From positions 1 to 64,000 of the forward strand of contig CAVRTQ010000009.1 of assembly GCA_963724195.1 (NCBI GenBank): DNA of 64,000 bases. The letters run 5' to 3'. Below, piece after piece: positions 37,741 through 47,046 of the stretch. The notes beneath the pieces were generated by a model. The model saw only the letters and a program-made list of their open reading frames with translations, did no database searches and was not told the origin of the DNA. A program made the translations under genes and the position numbers. Numbering within the stretch: position 1 is the stretch's first letter; every line of letters starts with the position of its first letter. The stretch comes from Solirubrobacter sp963724195. GTDB lineage: Bacteria; Actinomycetota; Thermoleophilia; Solirubrobacterales; Solirubrobacteraceae.

Positions 37741-38268
37741 CGCGAACACGACGACGTCGTGCATCTCGTCGCCGTGCCGGTGCCACGCGTGGAGCACGCC
37801 CTCGCGCCGGAACCCCACGCGCTCCAGCGCCCGTTGCGAGCGCCCGTTGCGCGTGTTCGCCCACGCCGTCAGCCGCTCGACGCCGAGCCGCCGGAAGGCC
37901 AGCGCCGCGATCATCGCCTTGGCCTCGAAGTTCGCCCCTGAGCCCCAGTACGGCTGCCCGAGCCAGGACCCCACCGTGGCGCGCCGGTCCCGCTGCGCGA
38001 TCTCCGTCAGCCCGGTCACACCGAGCGCCCCGGCTGACGGGTCGACGATGAGGAAGTCCATGATCTCGCCCGCCTCCCGTTTGGCCGGCTGCGCCGCGAT
38101 CCACCCTGCAGCCTGCGCCACCTCCGCGTACGGCCCCCACGAGAACCAGCGCGTGACCGCCGGGTCCGAGGCGAGCTCGAACAGCCGCGGCGCGTCGTCC
38201 GCGACCGGATAACGCAGCGACAGGCTCGGCCCGCTGACCACGAGCGGGTCCTGCTCGTGCGCCGTCAA
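37651..38268 (-). CDS. GNAT N-acetyltransferase (RimJ/RimL-like)
   Basis: A 205-residue acetyltransferase: LSLRYPVADDAPRLFELASD opens the fold; acetyl-CoA binding is in VGSWLGQPYWGSGANFEAKA; NTRNGRSQRALERVGFRREG is the typical C-terminal motif. Substrate unknown. TTG 38268 is used as start, 4 bases after the small zinc-ribbon gene, so it may be the last gene of the pentose-phosphate operon. It converges with and overlaps the end of the EamA gene. Confidence 0.83.
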   Translation of the reverse strand: MTAHEQDPLVVSGPSLSLRYPVADDAPRLFELASDPAVTRWFSWGPYAEVAQAAGWIAAQPAKREAGEIMDFLIVDPSAGALGVTGLTEIAQRDRRATVGSWLGQPYWGSGANFEAKAMIAALAFRRLGVERLTAWANTRNGRSQRALERVGFRREGVLHAWHRHGDEMHDVVVFALVRAAWERSALAEVPVRIEGTPPPAFIVG

Positions 38269-38272
38269 ACGG

Positions 38273-38443
38273 TCAGGAGTCCATGGCGTCGTACGCCTCG
38301 CGGTCGACGGTCTGGTGGACCTCGTCGTCCGACGGCGTCTCGTCGTGCTCGTCGCCCAGGTGCTCCTTCAGCCCACGCGTCAGCTCTTCGTCGTCGGCGG
38401 CGGAGATCGTCTCGCCACAGAGGTTGCACTCGACTACACGCAC
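38273..38443 (-). CDS. 56-residue zinc-ribbon-like protein (DUF1059-like)
   Basis: GTG 38443 to TGA 38273. The protein starts VRVVECNLCGETISAADDEE and continues LTRGLKEHLGDEHDE: CxxC plus two histidines in the layout of a DUF1059-type zinc site, followed by an acidic tail ending YDAMDS. AGGGGGAT is a plausible ribosome site. It lies 13 bases after rpiB and 4 before the GNAT gene, in the same direction. Function is unknown. Confidence 0.65.
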   Translation of the reverse strand: MRVVECNLCGETISAADDEELTRGLKEHLGDEHDETPSDDEVHQTVDREAYDAMDS

Positions 38444-38456
38444 AGCTCAGATCCCC

Positions 38457-38918
38457 CTAGATGTCGTCCCGTAGGAACTCACGCTCGATGCCGTCGATCT
38501 TCGCCAGGCGCCGCTTGTGGCGGTCTTCCTGGGTGAAGCTCGCGGCCAGATAGGCCTTGATGATGTCCGCGGCGAGCGCGGGACCGATCACGCGGCCGCC
38601 GAGGCACAGGATGTTGCAGTCGTCGTGCTCGACCGACTGGTGCGCCGTGTAGGTGTCGTGCGCGACGACGGCGCGGATCTCCGGGAACTTGCAGGCCGCG
38701 ACCGCCACGCCGGCGCCGGAGCCGCAGACCAGGATCGCGCGGTCGGCGCCGCCGGTCCGCACCGCCTCGGCCGCGAGGCGCGCCGTGTCGGGATAGTCGA
38801 CGGGATCCGTGGACCACGTGCCGAGGTCGGTGACCTCATGGCCCTCGGCGGCCACGGCCTCCAGGACCATGGCCTTCAAGGGAAACCCCGCGTGATCGAA
38901 CGCGCACGCGATCTTCAC
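38457..38918 (-). CDS. rpiB: Ribose-5-phosphate isomerase B
   Basis: Intact 153-residue RpiB/LacAB-family isomerase, converting ribulose 5-phosphate to ribose 5-phosphate. FDHAGFPLKAMV, the catalytic-loop LVCGSGAGVAVAACK and HDDCNILCLGGRVIGP are characteristic. GTG 38918 starts one base after the glucokinase stop. It is the isomerase needed by the pentose-phosphate genes upstream in the transcript. Confidence 0.93.
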   Translation of the reverse strand: MKIACAFDHAGFPLKAMVLEAVAAEGHEVTDLGTWSTDPVDYPDTARLAAEAVRTGGADRAILVCGSGAGVAVAACKFPEIRAVVAHDTYTAHQSVEHDDCNILCLGGRVIGPALAADIIKAYLAASFTQEDRHKRRLAKIDGIEREFLRDDI

Positions 38919-38919
38919 T

Positions 38920-39923
38920 TCAGCCCGCCTCTCCGGAGATGGCGCCCTGCAGGTTGCGGCCCGTGTCCTCGGCGTACTCCTGGGCGGCGATCAGCGCCGC
39001 GCCCAGCACACCCGCGCGCGGACCGTGCCGCGCGATCCGGATCGTCGTGTTCAGGCCCAGGCCGGGCACGACGTGGCGGAACGCGGCGTCCTTGGCCGGC
39101 TCGAGCAGCAGCGATCCCGTCCGCGAGACACCGCCGCCCAGCACGACCTCCAGCGGGTCGAAGGTGTTGATGGCGTTCGCGATCCCGATCCCGATCCGCT
39201 CGCCGAGCACGCGCAGACACCACAGACAGGCGTCGTCGCCGGCTTCGGCGCCGGCGGCCACGTCGTGCCCGTCCACGTTGCCCTTCTTGGCCGTGATCTT
39301 CCCGAGGTAGGAGTCCGGGTACTGGATCCGCCGCGTAGTCGGCCAGCCGGTCCAGCGCGCGTCCCGAGGCCAGCGTCTCCAGCGACCCCCGCTGCGGGAA
39401 CGGGTCGCCGGGCACGTGGTTGCCGAACTGCACGTCGCGCCCGATGATCGTGTGCCCGACCTCGGCGGCGCTGCGTCGTCGCCCCGCGGTAGAGCTTGCC
39501 GTTCAGCACCCAGCCGCCACCCACACCCGTGCCGATCGTGAGCATCACCAGCGAGTCGACGACGATCTTGCCGTCGTGGAACGCCTCGGCCAGGGCCGCG
39601 CAGCCCGCGTCGTTCTCGACGTAGACCGGCACGCCGATGCGGTCGGTCAGCATCGACCGCAGCGGGAGATCGTGGAGCGGGATGTTGACCGAGGCGAGGA
39701 TCTTGCCGGTCTTGAACTCGATGATCGACGGCATGCCGATGCCGATCCCGCGCGTCTCGGGCGTGACCGCCTGTTCGATCGCGACCGCGATCTGCTCGAC
39801 CAGCGCCTCCTGGGACGCCTGGTTGGTCGGGGTGATCACCGGGTCCGACAACACGCCGCCCTCGAGCACGGAGACCGCGATCTTGGTCCCCCCGACATCC
39901 ACTCCGATGAACTGATCGCTCAC
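38920..39923 (-). CDS. ROK family glucokinase (two frameshifts)
   Basis: About 334-residue ROK sugar kinase, presumably making glucose 6-phosphate for Zwf. FIGVDVGGTKIAVSVLEGG is the ATP phosphate loop, YVENDAGCAALAEAF holds the catalytic Asp, and LTIGTGVGGGWVLNGKLYRG and EVGHTIIGRDVQFGNH carry the sugar contacts. The Cys-rich zinc motif of ROK proteins (CxCGxxGC) is absent: here the text is PQRGSLETLASGRALD. Indels near 39470 and 39340 shift the frame. Its GTG start overlaps the pgl stop by 4 bases. Confidence 0.82.
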
Positions 39924-40606
39924 ACGAGCTCCTTGGCCGCAGCCGGATCCAGTACGACGAGCAGCTCCCCCGCGCCCGGACGCACGAACGCCGCGGGTGA
40001 GCTGGTATCGGGTGTAGCACCGAAGGCGCGGGCGACGGCCTGCGCCTTGTCGGCTCCCGTTACGAGAAAGACCGTCAAACGGCCACTGTTCAAGGCCGGC
40101 AGCGTCAGCGACACGCGCGGCACCTGCGGTTCCATGCCCGCGAGCTCGACACCGGTGACCAGCCGCGACCGTTCATCCAGCTCAGGCTTACCGGGAAACA
40201 GCGAAGCGCAATGGGCATCCGGTCCCAACCCGAGCAGGAGCAGGTCCCAGCGCGGCTCTGAGCCCATCCGCTCGCGCACGGCCGCCTCGTAGGACGCGCT
40301 GCCGGCATCCGCCCCGAGCTCGCCCTCGATCCGCATCACGGTCGGGCGCACCCCGCGGTCCAGCCGCCCCAGCAGCGCCTCGTTCGCCATCCGGAAATTC
40401 GAGAGCCCGCTCTCGGGCGGTACGCAGCGCTCGTCGCTGAACCACACGGTCGCGTTGCTCCAGTCCGCGCCCGCGCGGGACGCGATCTCGTACGCCAGCT
40501 TGGGCGTGGACCCGCCCGTGAGCACGACGTCACCCCCCGCGGATGCGGCGTCAACCAACATCCCGGCGACCACCTCCGCCGGGTTCTCCTCCACTCGGAT
40601 CTCCAC
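39920..40606 (-). CDS. pgl: 6-phosphogluconolactonase
   Basis: A 228-residue Pgl/GlcN6P-isomerase-fold protein hydrolysing 6-phosphogluconolactone. VVLTGGSTPKLAYEIASRAG, VWFSDERCVPPESGLSNFRM and LLLLGLGPDAHCASLFPGKP are canonical (the common GxGxDGHxASLFP appears with an alanine for glycine). GTG 40606 shares one base with the opcA stop (TAGTG); the 5' extension to 40729 is antisense shadow of nothing recognisable and is not used. Confidence 0.93.
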   Translation of the reverse strand: MEIRVEENPAEVVAGMLVDAASAGGDVVLTGGSTPKLAYEIASRAGADWSNATVWFSDERCVPPESGLSNFRMANEALLGRLDRGVRPTVMRIEGELGADAGSASYEAAVRERMGSEPRWDLLLLGLGPDAHCASLFPGKPELDERSRLVTGVELAGMEPQVPRVSLTLPALNSGRLTVFLVTGADKAQAVARAFGATPDTSSPAAFVRPGAGELLVVLDPAAAKELV

Positions 40607-41655
40607 TACACCACCATCGCCTCGGCCGATTTCAAGGCCGGACGATAGGTGGGATCGCGCAGCAGTGCTTGGCGGACACCCTCGCCGAGGATTCCGCCCT
40701 CGCCGCGAGAGGCGCCCATGACGGTCCACGCGCGCTCCGTTCCGTCGCGGTCACGCCGCATCGCGCGCAGCCCGCCGGGGGAGCGATCGAGCGAGACCGC
40801 CTGCCCGGAAGCGAGCTCGATCGTCACGCCCGCGAGCCCGGGCGAGCTCATGTCCACGGGCTGCAGGGTGAGCTTGATGTCCTGCCGGCGCGTGTGCGCG
40901 GAGCCCGTCCAGCGCCCCCGGCCCTGCGTGACCGCTCCCGGGTCCCACCCCAGGCGGGAGGCGAGCCAGCCGCAGAACAGCAGCCCGGACGCGAGCGAGT
41001 CCTCGCGGTGGCGGACGTGCACGGCGCTGATCGCCTTCAGGTCCGGCCGCCGGCGCGGCGAGTCGAACGCCGCCGCGATCCGCTCCCGCCACGGCGTGGA
41101 GCGCAGCCAGGCGAGATCCACCACGTACGTGTCGTTCGTGAGGCTGTCGGCGCGCAGCAGCGCCCGCTCGACGTCCTGCTCGTCCTGGGAGTCGATCAGC
41201 ACGATCTGGGCGAGCGAACGCAGCTCGTCGACCGCCTCGGGGAAGCCGTGCGGGGACCACACCATCGTCGCCAGGTCGGTGACCACGAGCGGGTCGATGA
41301 TCGTGTCGAGCTTCTTCAGGTGCTTCTCGCCGACGAGCAGCGACACCCGTTCCCGCCCGACCGAGATCGCGCCCGCCTTCGGGGCGTCGACCGTGCCCAC
41401 GCGGACACTCGCCGCGAGCCGCTGCCGGCCCGGTTCGACGTTGACGAAGATCAGCCGCGAGGGATGGAAGCGCCCGACGCGCTGGAGCCGGTTCTCGATC
41501 TCGCCCCGGAACTCGCGGTCGGCGATCACGACCATGTTCATGACGCGCGCCGGAACGTAGGCGCGCTCCTCTTTGTGGCGCTGGGCGAACATGTTCCGCA
41601 ACGCGGCCTCGATGCGCCCCGGGGTGGTGTCGTCCTCGCGCCAGAGGTCTTCCAT
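40606..41655 (-). CDS. opcA: OpcA, glucose-6-phosphate dehydrogenase assembly protein
   Basis: Intact 349-residue OpcA, the allosteric activator/assembly factor of Zwf in cyanobacteria and actinobacteria. VVIADREFRGEIENRLQRVG (early), LLVGEKHLKKLDTIIDPLVV, TMVWSPHGFPEAVDELRSLA and WLASRLGWDP match the family order. ATG 41655 is three bases after the corrected zwf stop. Confidence 0.9.
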   Translation of the reverse strand: MEDLWREDDTTPGRIEAALRNMFAQRHKEERAYVPARVMNMVVIADREFRGEIENRLQRVGRFHPSRLIFVNVEPGRQRLAASVRVGTVDAPKAGAISVGRERVSLLVGEKHLKKLDTIIDPLVVTDLATMVWSPHGFPEAVDELRSLAQIVLIDSQDEQDVERALLRADSLTNDTYVVDLAWLRSTPWRERIAAAFDSPRRRPDLKAISAVHVRHREDSLASGLLFCGWLASRLGWDPGAVTQGRGRWTGSAHTRRQDIKLTLQPVDMSSPGLAGVTIELASGQAVSLDRSPGGLRAMRRDRDGTERAWTVMGASRGEGGILGEGVRQALLRDPTYRPALKSAEAMVV

Positions 41656-41658
41656 GAG

Positions 41659-43204
41659 CTAGAGCCCCCGCCAGCGATGCGGGTGCGATCAGCTCGTCGG
41701 CGGCGGCCGGCCCGGCCGTGCCCGACTCATAGGTGTGCAGGGGCTCGTCGTCAGCGGCCCACGCCTTCAGGATCGGGTCGATGATCGACCACTGCGCGAT
41801 CACCTCGTCGTTGCGGGTGAAGAGCGTGGCCTCGCCGCGCATGGCGTCGAGAATGAGCCGCTCGTACGCCTCCGGCGACTGCGACATGAACGCGGAGCCG
41901 TACAGGAACTCCATGTTCACCGGCCGGATCCGCATGCTCGAACCGGGGATCTTCGCCCCCAGCGACAGCGACACGCCCTCGTTGGGCTGCATCGTCAGCA
42001 CGAGCTGATTCGGCTTCACGCCGACGGACCCGTGCGACTGGAACGCCAGGTGCGGGACCGGCTTGAGCTGGACCGCGATCTCGGTGACCTTGCGCGTGAG
42101 CCGCTTGCCCGTGCGCAGGTAGATCGGGACGCCGGCCCAGCGCCAGTTGTGGACCTCGAGCTTCAGCGCCGCGTACGTCTCCGTGCGCGAGTCGTCGGGC
42201 ACGCCGTCCTCGTCGAGGTAGCTGCCGACATCCTCGCCACCCTCGGTGCCCGCCGCGTACTGCGCCCGCACGGTGCACTGGCGCACCTCCTCGGGCGTCG
42301 GCGGCGTGATCGCCTGCAGCACCTTGACCTTCTCGTCGCGGACCTTGTCGGCCTCGAACGACGCGGGTGGCTCCATGCACACGAGCGTGAGCAGCTGCAG
42401 CATGTGGTTCTGCACCAGGTCGCGCATCGCGCCCGCCTGGTCGTAGTAGCCCGCGCGCGTCCCGATGCCGATGTCCTCGGCCGCGGTGATCTGGATGTTC
42501 TCGATGTAGTTGCGGTTCCAGACCGGCTCGAACATGAAGTTCGCGAACCGGAACGCCATCACGTTCTGGACCGTCTCTTTGCCCAGGTAGTGATCGATGC
42601 GGTAGACCTGCTGCTCGCGGAAGACGTGCTCGACCACCCGCTGCAGCTCCTGCGCGGACTCCAGGTCGGTGCCGAACGGCTTCTCGATGATGCAGCGGAC
42701 GTCGACGTCGGCGTCGTAGTTGAGGTCGGAGTCCTTGAGCGCCTGCACGATGACGGGGAAGTACTCGGGCGCGGTGGAGAGGTAGAAGGCGCGGTTGAGC
42801 TTGCCGCCGCCCTCCTCGTCGAGCTGCTCGATGACCTGCTTGAGCTTGGCGTACCCCGGCGTGTCGTCGAACGAGAGCCCGACGTAGCGCGCCCGGCCGA
42901 GCAGGCCTTCGAGCACGGTCGGGTCGGTCTCCCGGCGCGAGTACTTGACGATCGCGTCCCGCATGACCTCGCGGAACTCCTCGTCGGGCATCTCGCGGCG
43001 CGAGATCCCGATCAGGTTGAAGCGCTCCGGCAGCGCGCCCTCGTGGGCGAGGTTGTAGAGCGCGGGCAGCAGCTTGCGGTGGGCGAGGTCGCCGGTGGCG
43101 CCGAAGATCGTCAGCGTCGTCGCCGGGACGGGCAGGCGCTCGAGGCCCTCGATCAGCGGGTTCTCGCCGAGGGCCTGCGGGTCAGGCTTGACGTCCACCG
43201 CCAT
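41659..43204 (-). CDS. zwf: Glucose-6-phosphate 1-dehydrogenase (frameshift at the 3' end)
   Basis: About 515-residue G6PD, first enzyme of the oxidative pentose phosphate pathway. FGATGDLAHRKLLPALYNLA is the nucleotide-binding site, RIDHYLGKETVQNVMAFRFA contains the catalytic histidine region, and PLHTYESGTAGPAAADELIA is the family end. An indel near 41680 hides the last residues: one frame over the text is HPHRWRGL and stop at 41659. ATG 43204 is one base after the gnd stop. Confidence 0.94.
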
Positions 43205-43205
43205 C

Positions 43206-44118
43206 TCAGGTCTCCTCGACCTTCTTCACCGCGTGGCCGCCGAACTGGTTGCGGAGCGCGGCGAGGACGCGGGCCGCGTAGTCGCCCTCCTTGCGGGAGT
43301 AGAAGCGGGCGTAGAGGCTCGCGGCGAGCGCGGGGGTCGGGACGGCCATCTCGATGCCGTCGTTCATCATCCAGCGGCCCTCGCCGGAGTCGTCGACGTA
43401 GCCCTGCAGGTTGCGCAGGTCGTTGCCCTCCTGCTCGAACGCGAGCTCGGCCAGCTCACACAGCCACGAGCGCACGACCGAGCCGCGGTTCCAGAGGCCC
43501 GCGACCTCCTTGAGCTCGATCGGGAACGGCGACTGGTGCATCAGGTCGAAGCCTTCGGCGTAGGCCTGCATCATCCCGTACTCCACGCCGTTGTGGACCA
43601 TCTTCACGAAGTGCCCGGCGCCCGCGGCGCCGAAGTGGCGCCAGCCGTCGGGCGGGGCCAGCACGTCGAGGATCGGGGCTGAGCTGGGCGATCGACTCGT
43701 CGGGCCCGCCGGCCATCATGCAGTAGCCGACGTCGAGGCCCCAGACGCCGCCGGAGGTGCCGACGTCGGCGTACTTGATGCCCTTGGGCTCGAGCTCCTT
43801 CGCGCGGCGCTGGTCGTCGTGCCAGTTCGTGTTGCCGCCGTCGACGATCGTGTCGCCCTCGTCCAGCAGCTCGGTGAGCGCCGTGATCGTGTCCTCGGTG
43901 ATCTTGCCGGACGGCACCATCAGCCACACGAGGCGCGGCTGCTCCAGCTTGGAGACCAGCTCCTCGAGCGACGCGGCGCCCACGGCCCCGTGGCCCTCGG
44001 CGGTGGCGACGGCGTCCGGGTTCGGGTCGAAGGCGACGACCTCATGGTCTGAGTCGCGCTCGATCCGATGGACCATGTTGCCGCCCATCTTGCCGAGGCC
44101 GACGAATCCGATCTGCAT
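43206..44118 (-). CDS. gnd: 6-phosphogluconate dehydrogenase, short decarboxylating type (frameshift)
   Basis: About 304-residue 6PGDH of the short actinobacterial/YqeC type. MQIGFVGLGKMGGNMVHRIE is the cofactor site; DVGTSGGVWGLDVGYCMMAG and, after the break, HFVKMVHNGVEYGMMQAYAE (with the catalytic Lys and Asn) follow. An indel near 43680 splits LSPDP from the corrected APILDVLAPPDGWRHFGAAG. ATG 44118 is 2 bases after the pgi stop. Confidence 0.92.
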
Positions 44119-44120
44119 AG

Positions 44121-45674
44121 CTAGAGCTGCTCCTTGAGGTCCTTGACGTCGATGCGCACGGCCGGCAGGCCGTGGTTGCGAAGCGTCTCGAGGTCGCCGT
44201 CCGCCTGCGCGCGGATCAGCGTCCCGAACGTGAATTGCTCCCCGGGGATCTCGAGGTCCTGCTGGGGCTCGTCGATGATCTGCAGGAACCGCCCCGTCTT
44301 GGGGCCGCCCTTGTGGAACTGCCCCGTCGAGTGCAGGAACCGCGGGCCGTAGCCCCAGGTCGTGGCGACGTGGTGTTCGGCGATGAGCTTCTCGCGCAGG
44401 CGGGCGACGGCCGCTTCGGTCTCGCTCGAGTACGGCAGGTAGCCCATGATCGCGAAGTACGCGGGTGGTTCGAGGCCCTCGGTCAGCTCGCCCAGGCTTC
44501 CCGCTTGGAGGCCGCTCGAACCCTCCTTGAGCACCCGGTTCGTGTTGTCCTTGGCCTCTTGCACGTTGGGCTGGTCGAACGGGTTGATCTCCAGCACCCA
44601 GCCGGCGACGGCCACGGCGAACTCGCTCAGGTAGAAGATCCGGCCCAGGTCGGTCGGGCCGAGCGCGCGGATGGTGATGACGGGGTGGCCGGCGTCCTTG
44701 AGGGCGCGCAGCTTGCTCGCGTTGCCGCCGTCGCCCCGCGCGACGTGCAGGAAGACGCGGTCGTCGCCGTAGGCTTCGGGTCCGAGCAGCGGCTCGTCCG
44801 CGATCGGCAGGATGCCGCGGCCGTGCTTGCCGGTGGACTCGGCGACGAGCTGCTCGGCCCAGACGCCGTAGGAGCTCAGCGGGTCGTCGGCGACGAACGT
44901 GAGCTTGTCGCGGCCGGCCTTGGCCAGCTCGCCGAGCGCGACGCCGAGCCACAGGCCGGCGTTGCCCTGCTCGCCCTGGCACTCCTCCTGGGCCCCGATC
45001 GCGCCCTCGAGGACGGCGGCGACGTCGTACCCCGCCACCACGGCCGGGACGAGGCCGAACGCGCTCAGCGCGCTGTAGCGGCCGCCGATGTCCGGGTCGC
45101 CGTAGAACGTGCGGCGGAAGCCCTGCTGGTTCGCGAGCTTTTCCAGGCTCGTGCCGGGGTCGGTGACGGCGACGAAGTGGGTGCCGTCGACGTGGGCGCT
45201 GAACGCCTTGTACATCGACATCGGCTCGATCGTCCCGCCCGACTTGCTCGACACGATCGCGACCGTCTTGCTCAGGTCGAGCTTGTCGAGGTACTTCTGG
45301 ACCTCTTCGGGATGCGTCGAGTCCAGCACGTGGAGCGTGAGGCCGGCGTCGGCCTGCCCGAAGGAGAGCCGGAACACCTCGGGGGCAAGGCTCGATCCAC
45401 CCATGCCGAGCACGATGGCGTCGGTGTAGCCCTCGTTGAGGAGCTCGTCTCTGAGGCCCTCGTACTCCGGGAGCTGCTCCTTCGAGCGCTCCGCGATGTC
45501 CAGCCAGCCGAGCCGGTTCGTGACCTCCGGCGTGCCCTCAGGTGCCCACAGGGTCCCGTCTTTGCGCCAGATACGGCCGACCACATCCTCGTCGGCGGCG
45601 CGACGCAGGCGGGTCTGCACGGCGTCGGCGTAGCGCTCGGGGACGTCGGCCTCGATCGTCGTGACGTCACTCAT
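44121..45674 (-). CDS. pgi: Glucose-6-phosphate isomerase
   Basis: Intact 517-residue Pgi of the type that in some actinobacteria is fused to transaldolase; here no transaldolase domain precedes it. SIS-domain segments are IVLGMGGSSLAPEVFRLSFG, AIVSSKSGGTIEPMSMYKAF, GDPDIGGRYSALSAFGLVPA and the C-terminal LHSTGQFHKGGPKTGRFLQI. It links fructose and glucose 6-phosphate. ATG 45674 heads the compact block pgi-gnd-zwf-opcA-pgl-glk-rpiB. Confidence 0.93.
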   Translation of the reverse strand: MSDVTTIEADVPERYADAVQTRLRRAADEDVVGRIWRKDGTLWAPEGTPEVTNRLGWLDIAERSKEQLPEYEGLRDELLNEGYTDAIVLGMGGSSLAPEVFRLSFGQADAGLTLHVLDSTHPEEVQKYLDKLDLSKTVAIVSSKSGGTIEPMSMYKAFSAHVDGTHFVAVTDPGTSLEKLANQQGFRRTFYGDPDIGGRYSALSAFGLVPAVVAGYDVAAVLEGAIGAQEECQGEQGNAGLWLGVALGELAKAGRDKLTFVADDPLSSYGVWAEQLVAESTGKHGRGILPIADEPLLGPEAYGDDRVFLHVARGDGGNASKLRALKDAGHPVITIRALGPTDLGRIFYLSEFAVAVAGWVLEINPFDQPNVQEAKDNTNRVLKEGSSGLQAGSLGELTEGLEPPAYFAIMGYLPYSSETEAAVARLREKLIAEHHVATTWGYGPRFLHSTGQFHKGGPKTGRFLQIIDEPQQDLEIPGEQFTFGTLIRAQADGDLETLRNHGLPAVRIDVKDLKEQL

Positions 45675-45770
45675 AGCTCTATTCCTTCCCGTGGCGGCTC
45701 CAGGACGTGCGCTTGGACGCTAGCGAACGGGCGCACTGCAGGATGTGTCCCTCCGGCCGATCACAAGGAC

Positions 45771-46716
45771 ATGACCCTCGTGCCCTCCGCCGAAGCGCAG
45801 CTCCTCGAGGTCCGCCGATCGGCCGACCGCATGCTCAGCGTCCTCCTGCTGTTCCACGTCCCGGCCGCCCTCGGCCTCGCCGCGCTCCACGGCACCTGGA
45901 TCGCCGCGGTGCTCGTCGCGGGTGTGGTCTCCGGCGCGCGTAGCTGCGCGCAGGCAGAGCGGCCGTGGCTGCGCGGTCGTCGCAGACGAGGTGCGCAGTC
46001 TGGTCGAGCGGTCCGTGGAATCCGCGCGCTCGACCAGCTGAGAGCTCGCCGCTCGCGCGTCGCGGCGATCGCCGAGGCCGCCGAGCGCGCGCAGCTCGGC
46101 GCTGGCTTCCGCCCGAGCGCGTGATCTGCGGTCAGCTCGGACGCCGCGCGGTGCCCGCGTTGCGACGGCATCGGCCAGGTCGCGACGCTCGCGACGATCC
46201 GTCGACGGCTCTGGATCTCCGCACGTCCGGCGAGGTCTGCGTCCTTGACTCCGAGCGCCTCCGAGGAGATCGCCGGCGCCGTGAACATTCGCCACGGTCA
46301 CCGAGCAGCAGGCCCGCTGGTCCTGGAGGCCGGCAGGCCGCCGGTGAGGCCGCTTCCGCCGTCGAGCGCGCCCGCGACGCCGCTCCGCCGCCGCCGAGCG
46401 CCGCGGCTCGACCAGCGGTCGTCGGACCTCGGCCGCGCCGACGCTCGGTTTGGCCGCCGACGCCTCCGCACCGAGGTCTCGGTCCGCCGGTCGCCCGTCC
46501 CCGGCGAATCGGCAACGCGAGCCCGCCCGCAGTCGCCGACCGTCAGCGTCATCACGGCGCTCCGACGAGGCCGCCCAGTACGCCGAGCACCGCGGGGCGG
46601 GTCAGCGTGTCGTCGCGATCCTCGTCCGCGGCGCGGTGCCCCTCCACCCGCAGACCGCTGCGACGTTCAGTTCGGCCGCCGCCCGCGCGGGTCCACAGCC
46701 ACGCGAGTGAACCGAC
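45771..46716 (+). pseudogene. Decayed methyl-accepting chemotaxis receptor
   Basis: ATG 45771 (AAGGA before it) opens MTLVPSAEAQLLEVRRSADR with a following membrane helix LFHVPAALGLAALHGTWIAA, as in actinobacterial chemoreceptors. The frame then runs into noise, but the signalling-tip sequence GRGCAVVADEVRSLVERSVE appears at 45961-46020, SASEEIAGAVN at about 46254-46286, VTEQQARW at about 46297 and AAGEAASAVERARDAA at about 46330-46380, each in its own frame and in the right order. Most of the membrane/sensor part and the first signalling helix are missing, and stops intervene, so this is a deleted and degraded gene. It lies opposite to the surrounding pentose-phosphate genes. Confidence 0.65.
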
Positions 46717-46717
46717 T

Positions 46718-46742
46718 TTCACAACCGCCAAGCGGTTGTGAA
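46718..46742. repeat. 11-bp hairpin
   Basis: TTCACAACCGC-CAA-GCGGTTGTGAA, perfect arms with a 3-base loop, just after the chemoreceptor remnant. Confidence 0.65.
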
Positions 46743-46796
46743 CGTCGCACGACTCGCGCGTACGCGGAGTCGCCCGCGCGAGATTGCCGCTCGCTC

Positions 46797-46852
46797 GCCA
46801 CGCGAACCTCGACTAGTCGGCTCTGGCACGACAAACTCGCGGTTCGCGTGGC
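46797..46852. repeat. 12-bp inverted repeat
   Basis: GCCACGCGAACC (46797-46808) and GGTTCGCGTGGC (46841-46852) match perfectly over a 32-base loop. Confidence 0.65.
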
Positions 46853-46939
46853 ACACGGGCCTTCGAGCCGCGCACGCCCGCGCCCGGGCGCACCCGGTGC
46901 AACCGGCTCACCCGCACAAGAGCGCACCGGCCGCGGCGG

Positions 46940-46976
46940 GTCAAGCAACTCGTATGCGAAGCACGAGTTGCTTGAC
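46940..46976. repeat. 14-bp inverted repeat, AACTCG family
   Basis: GTCAAGCAACTCGT, loop ATGCGAAGC, ACGAGTTGCTTGAC. It differs from the repeat at 19024-19083 by one A/C exchange in the arm and its complement, so pairing is preserved. Likely terminator of transketolase. Confidence 0.7.
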
Positions 46977-47046
46977 GCGCCGCCCGACGGTGTGCTCCCG
47001 GACGTTGCCCACCCCCGCGAGTTGCGCGGAGCGCCACCCCGAACGC

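Larger units (their letters stand above)
46717..47046. other. 330-base convergent spacer with three stem-loops
   Basis: No gene is supported. Inverted repeats at 46718-46742, 46797-46852 and 46940-46976 follow one another, and a CGACTAGTCG palindrome sits at 46810-46819 in the loop of the second. The layout resembles the spacer at 18989-19427; both contain GCCACGCGA (19181-19189 and 46797-46805). Confidence 0.6.
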
